A program made the translations under genes and the position numbers. Shown piece by piece: positions 4,807 to 5,597 of a stretch of 5,597 bases of DNA (position 1 is its first letter; each line of letters starts with the position of its first letter). Source of the DNA: an uncultured Hyphomicrobiales bacterium. Lineage in GTDB: Bacteria > Pseudomonadota > Alphaproteobacteria > Rhizobiales > Beijerinckiaceae. The notes under the pieces are model-generated. The model ran no database searches. It saw only the letters and a program-made list of their open reading frames with translations, and was not told where the DNA came from. Location: NCBI GenBank assembly GCA_903916165.1, contig CAIWVR010000268.1, positions 1-5,597 of the forward strand. Reading direction: 5' to 3'.

Positions 4807-5597
4807 ATGACCAACCGTATCATCGAATTTCTGCGTGACCGCCGTGAAAAAGGCCTCGACGACGGACCATGCGTCGTTGTCGACCTTGACGTCGTGCGCG
4901 ACAATTACGCGTCTTTCGCGCAGGCTCTGCCTGACACGCGCGTGTTTTACGCCGTCAAGGCCAACCCTGACCCGCAGGTGCTGAAGCTGCTCGCCGGCCT
5001 CGGCTCGTGCTTCGACACAGCCTCCGTCGTGGAAGCCCAGCAGGCGCTGGCTGCCGGCGCGACGCCCGACCGGATCTCCTTCGGCAATACGATCAAGAAG
5101 GAGCGTGATATTGCACGCGCCTATGAGCTTGGCATCCGTCTCTTCGCCGTCGATTGCGAAGCGGAAGTCGAGAAGGTCGCGCGTGCCGCACCGGGCTCGC
5201 GGGTGTTCTGCCGCATCCTGTGCAACGGCGAAGGCGCCGAATGGCCGCTGTCGCGCAAGTTCGGCTGCGTGCCGGACATGGCTGGCCGCGTGCTGGAACA
5301 TGCGCATCGCCTGGGCCTCATCGCCTATGGCCTGTCGTTCCATGTCGGCTCGCAGCAGCGCAACCCGCGCATGTGGGATGCGGCATTGAGCTCGTCGGCG
5401 GCGATCTTCCGCGACCTTGCGGAGCGTGGCATCCACCTGCAGATGGTCAACCTCGGCGGCGGTTTCCCGACGAAATACCTCAAGGACGTTCCGGCCGTGA
5501 AGGCTTACGGGCAGGCGATCTTCAAGTCGCTCCGCAAGCATTTCGGCAACCGGATCCCCGAGACGATCATCGAGCCCGGCCGCGGCATGGTCGGCAA
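4807..5597 (+). CDS. odc: Ornithine/lysine decarboxylase, PLP-dependent fold type III (partial, C-terminus cut off)
   Basis: The window holds 263 complete codons of a gene normally about 375-380 codons long. The enzyme decarboxylates L-ornithine to putrescine, and often lysine to cadaverine, in the cytoplasm. It belongs to the alanine-racemase-fold group shared with eukaryotic ODC and diaminopimelate decarboxylase. Visible PLP-site motifs are FYAVKAN (47-53, K51 being the Schiff-base lysine), SFHVGSQ (177-183), NLGGGFPTKY (215-224) and EPGRG (256-260). The catalytic cysteine/aspartate region near the C-terminus is outside the window. It closely resembles, from memory, the rhizobial ornithine/lysine decarboxylase Odc2 of Sinorhizobium. 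The start is supported by GAAGGGA at 4793-4799, 7 bases upstream. Another ATG at 4799 is out of frame. A long structured leader precedes the gene. Ornithine versus lysine preference cannot be settled from this part. Confidence 0.93.
   Translation, partial: MTNRIIEFLRDRREKGLDDGPCVVVDLDVVRDNYASFAQALPDTRVFYAVKANPDPQVLKLLAGLGSCFDTASVVEAQQALAAGATPDRISFGNTIKKERDIARAYELGIRLFAVDCEAEVEKVARAAPGSRVFCRILCNGEGAEWPLSRKFGCVPDMAGRVLEHAHRLGLIAYGLSFHVGSQQRNPRMWDAALSSSAAIFRDLAERGIHLQMVNLGGGFPTKYLKDVPAVKAYGQAIFKSLRKHFGNRIPETIIEPGRGMVG

Noticed and set aside
4768..5541. 257-codon minus-strand frame opposite the decarboxylase.
   Set aside because: It is a shadow of the real plus-strand gene, which carries all expected PLP-binding motifs.

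Overview
The window is GC-rich DNA, almost certainly from an alphaproteobacterium of the order Hyphomicrobiales (Rhizobiales). A Bradyrhizobium/Rhodopseudomonas-type genome fits best. The clues are a class IV (alanine-racemase-fold) ornithine/lysine decarboxylase of the rhizobial type, a CGTCATTGCGAGGAG-type palindromic repeat of the kind scattered through Bradyrhizobium-like genomes, and a Tat-exported glucan biosynthesis protein. The genus is an inference from memory of families, not from a search.

Layout, left to right. (1) Minus strand, 1-1068: the end of an ABC importer operon of the nitrate/sulfonate/taurine (NitT/TauT) type. A periplasmic substrate-binding protein (88-1068) is followed, with a 4-base GTGA overlap, by the first 30 codons of the ATP-binding protein (1-91). 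(2) 1069-1300: a divergent intergenic spacer carrying a 97-bp cruciform-type palindromic repeat (1140-1236). (3) Plus strand, 1301-2107: a creatininase-family amidohydrolase with its metal-site motifs intact. (4) Minus strand, 2111-4140: a two-gene unit, an OpgG/OpgD-type periplasmic glucan biosynthesis protein followed by a RimI-like GNAT acetyltransferase with an ATGA overlap. The acetyltransferase and creatininase genes converge with only 3 bases between them. (5) 4141-4806: a 666-base stretch without a conventional gene. Its right half (about 4462-4806) is a dense set of hairpins directly in front of the decarboxylase. By position and partner gene I take it to be the alphaproteobacterial speF leader RNA. 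Its last 60 bases contain three mutually exclusive stems ending in one that would cover the Shine-Dalgarno sequence, and two small consecutive ORFs run through it. (6) Plus strand, 4807-5597: the first 263 codons of the ornithine/lysine decarboxylase, cut by the window end.

How the genes work together: three independent modules are visible. The importer and the divergent creatininase-family hydrolase may form an uptake-plus-hydrolysis pair for a small amide or cyclic amide, though the substrate cannot be read from the sequence. The glucan protein acts in the periplasm on osmoregulated glucans, and no glucosyltransferase (opgH) gene lies beside it in this window. The decarboxylase makes putrescine or cadaverine, and its long structured leader suggests post-transcriptional control by a polyamine-related signal. 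The most interesting part of the window is that leader.
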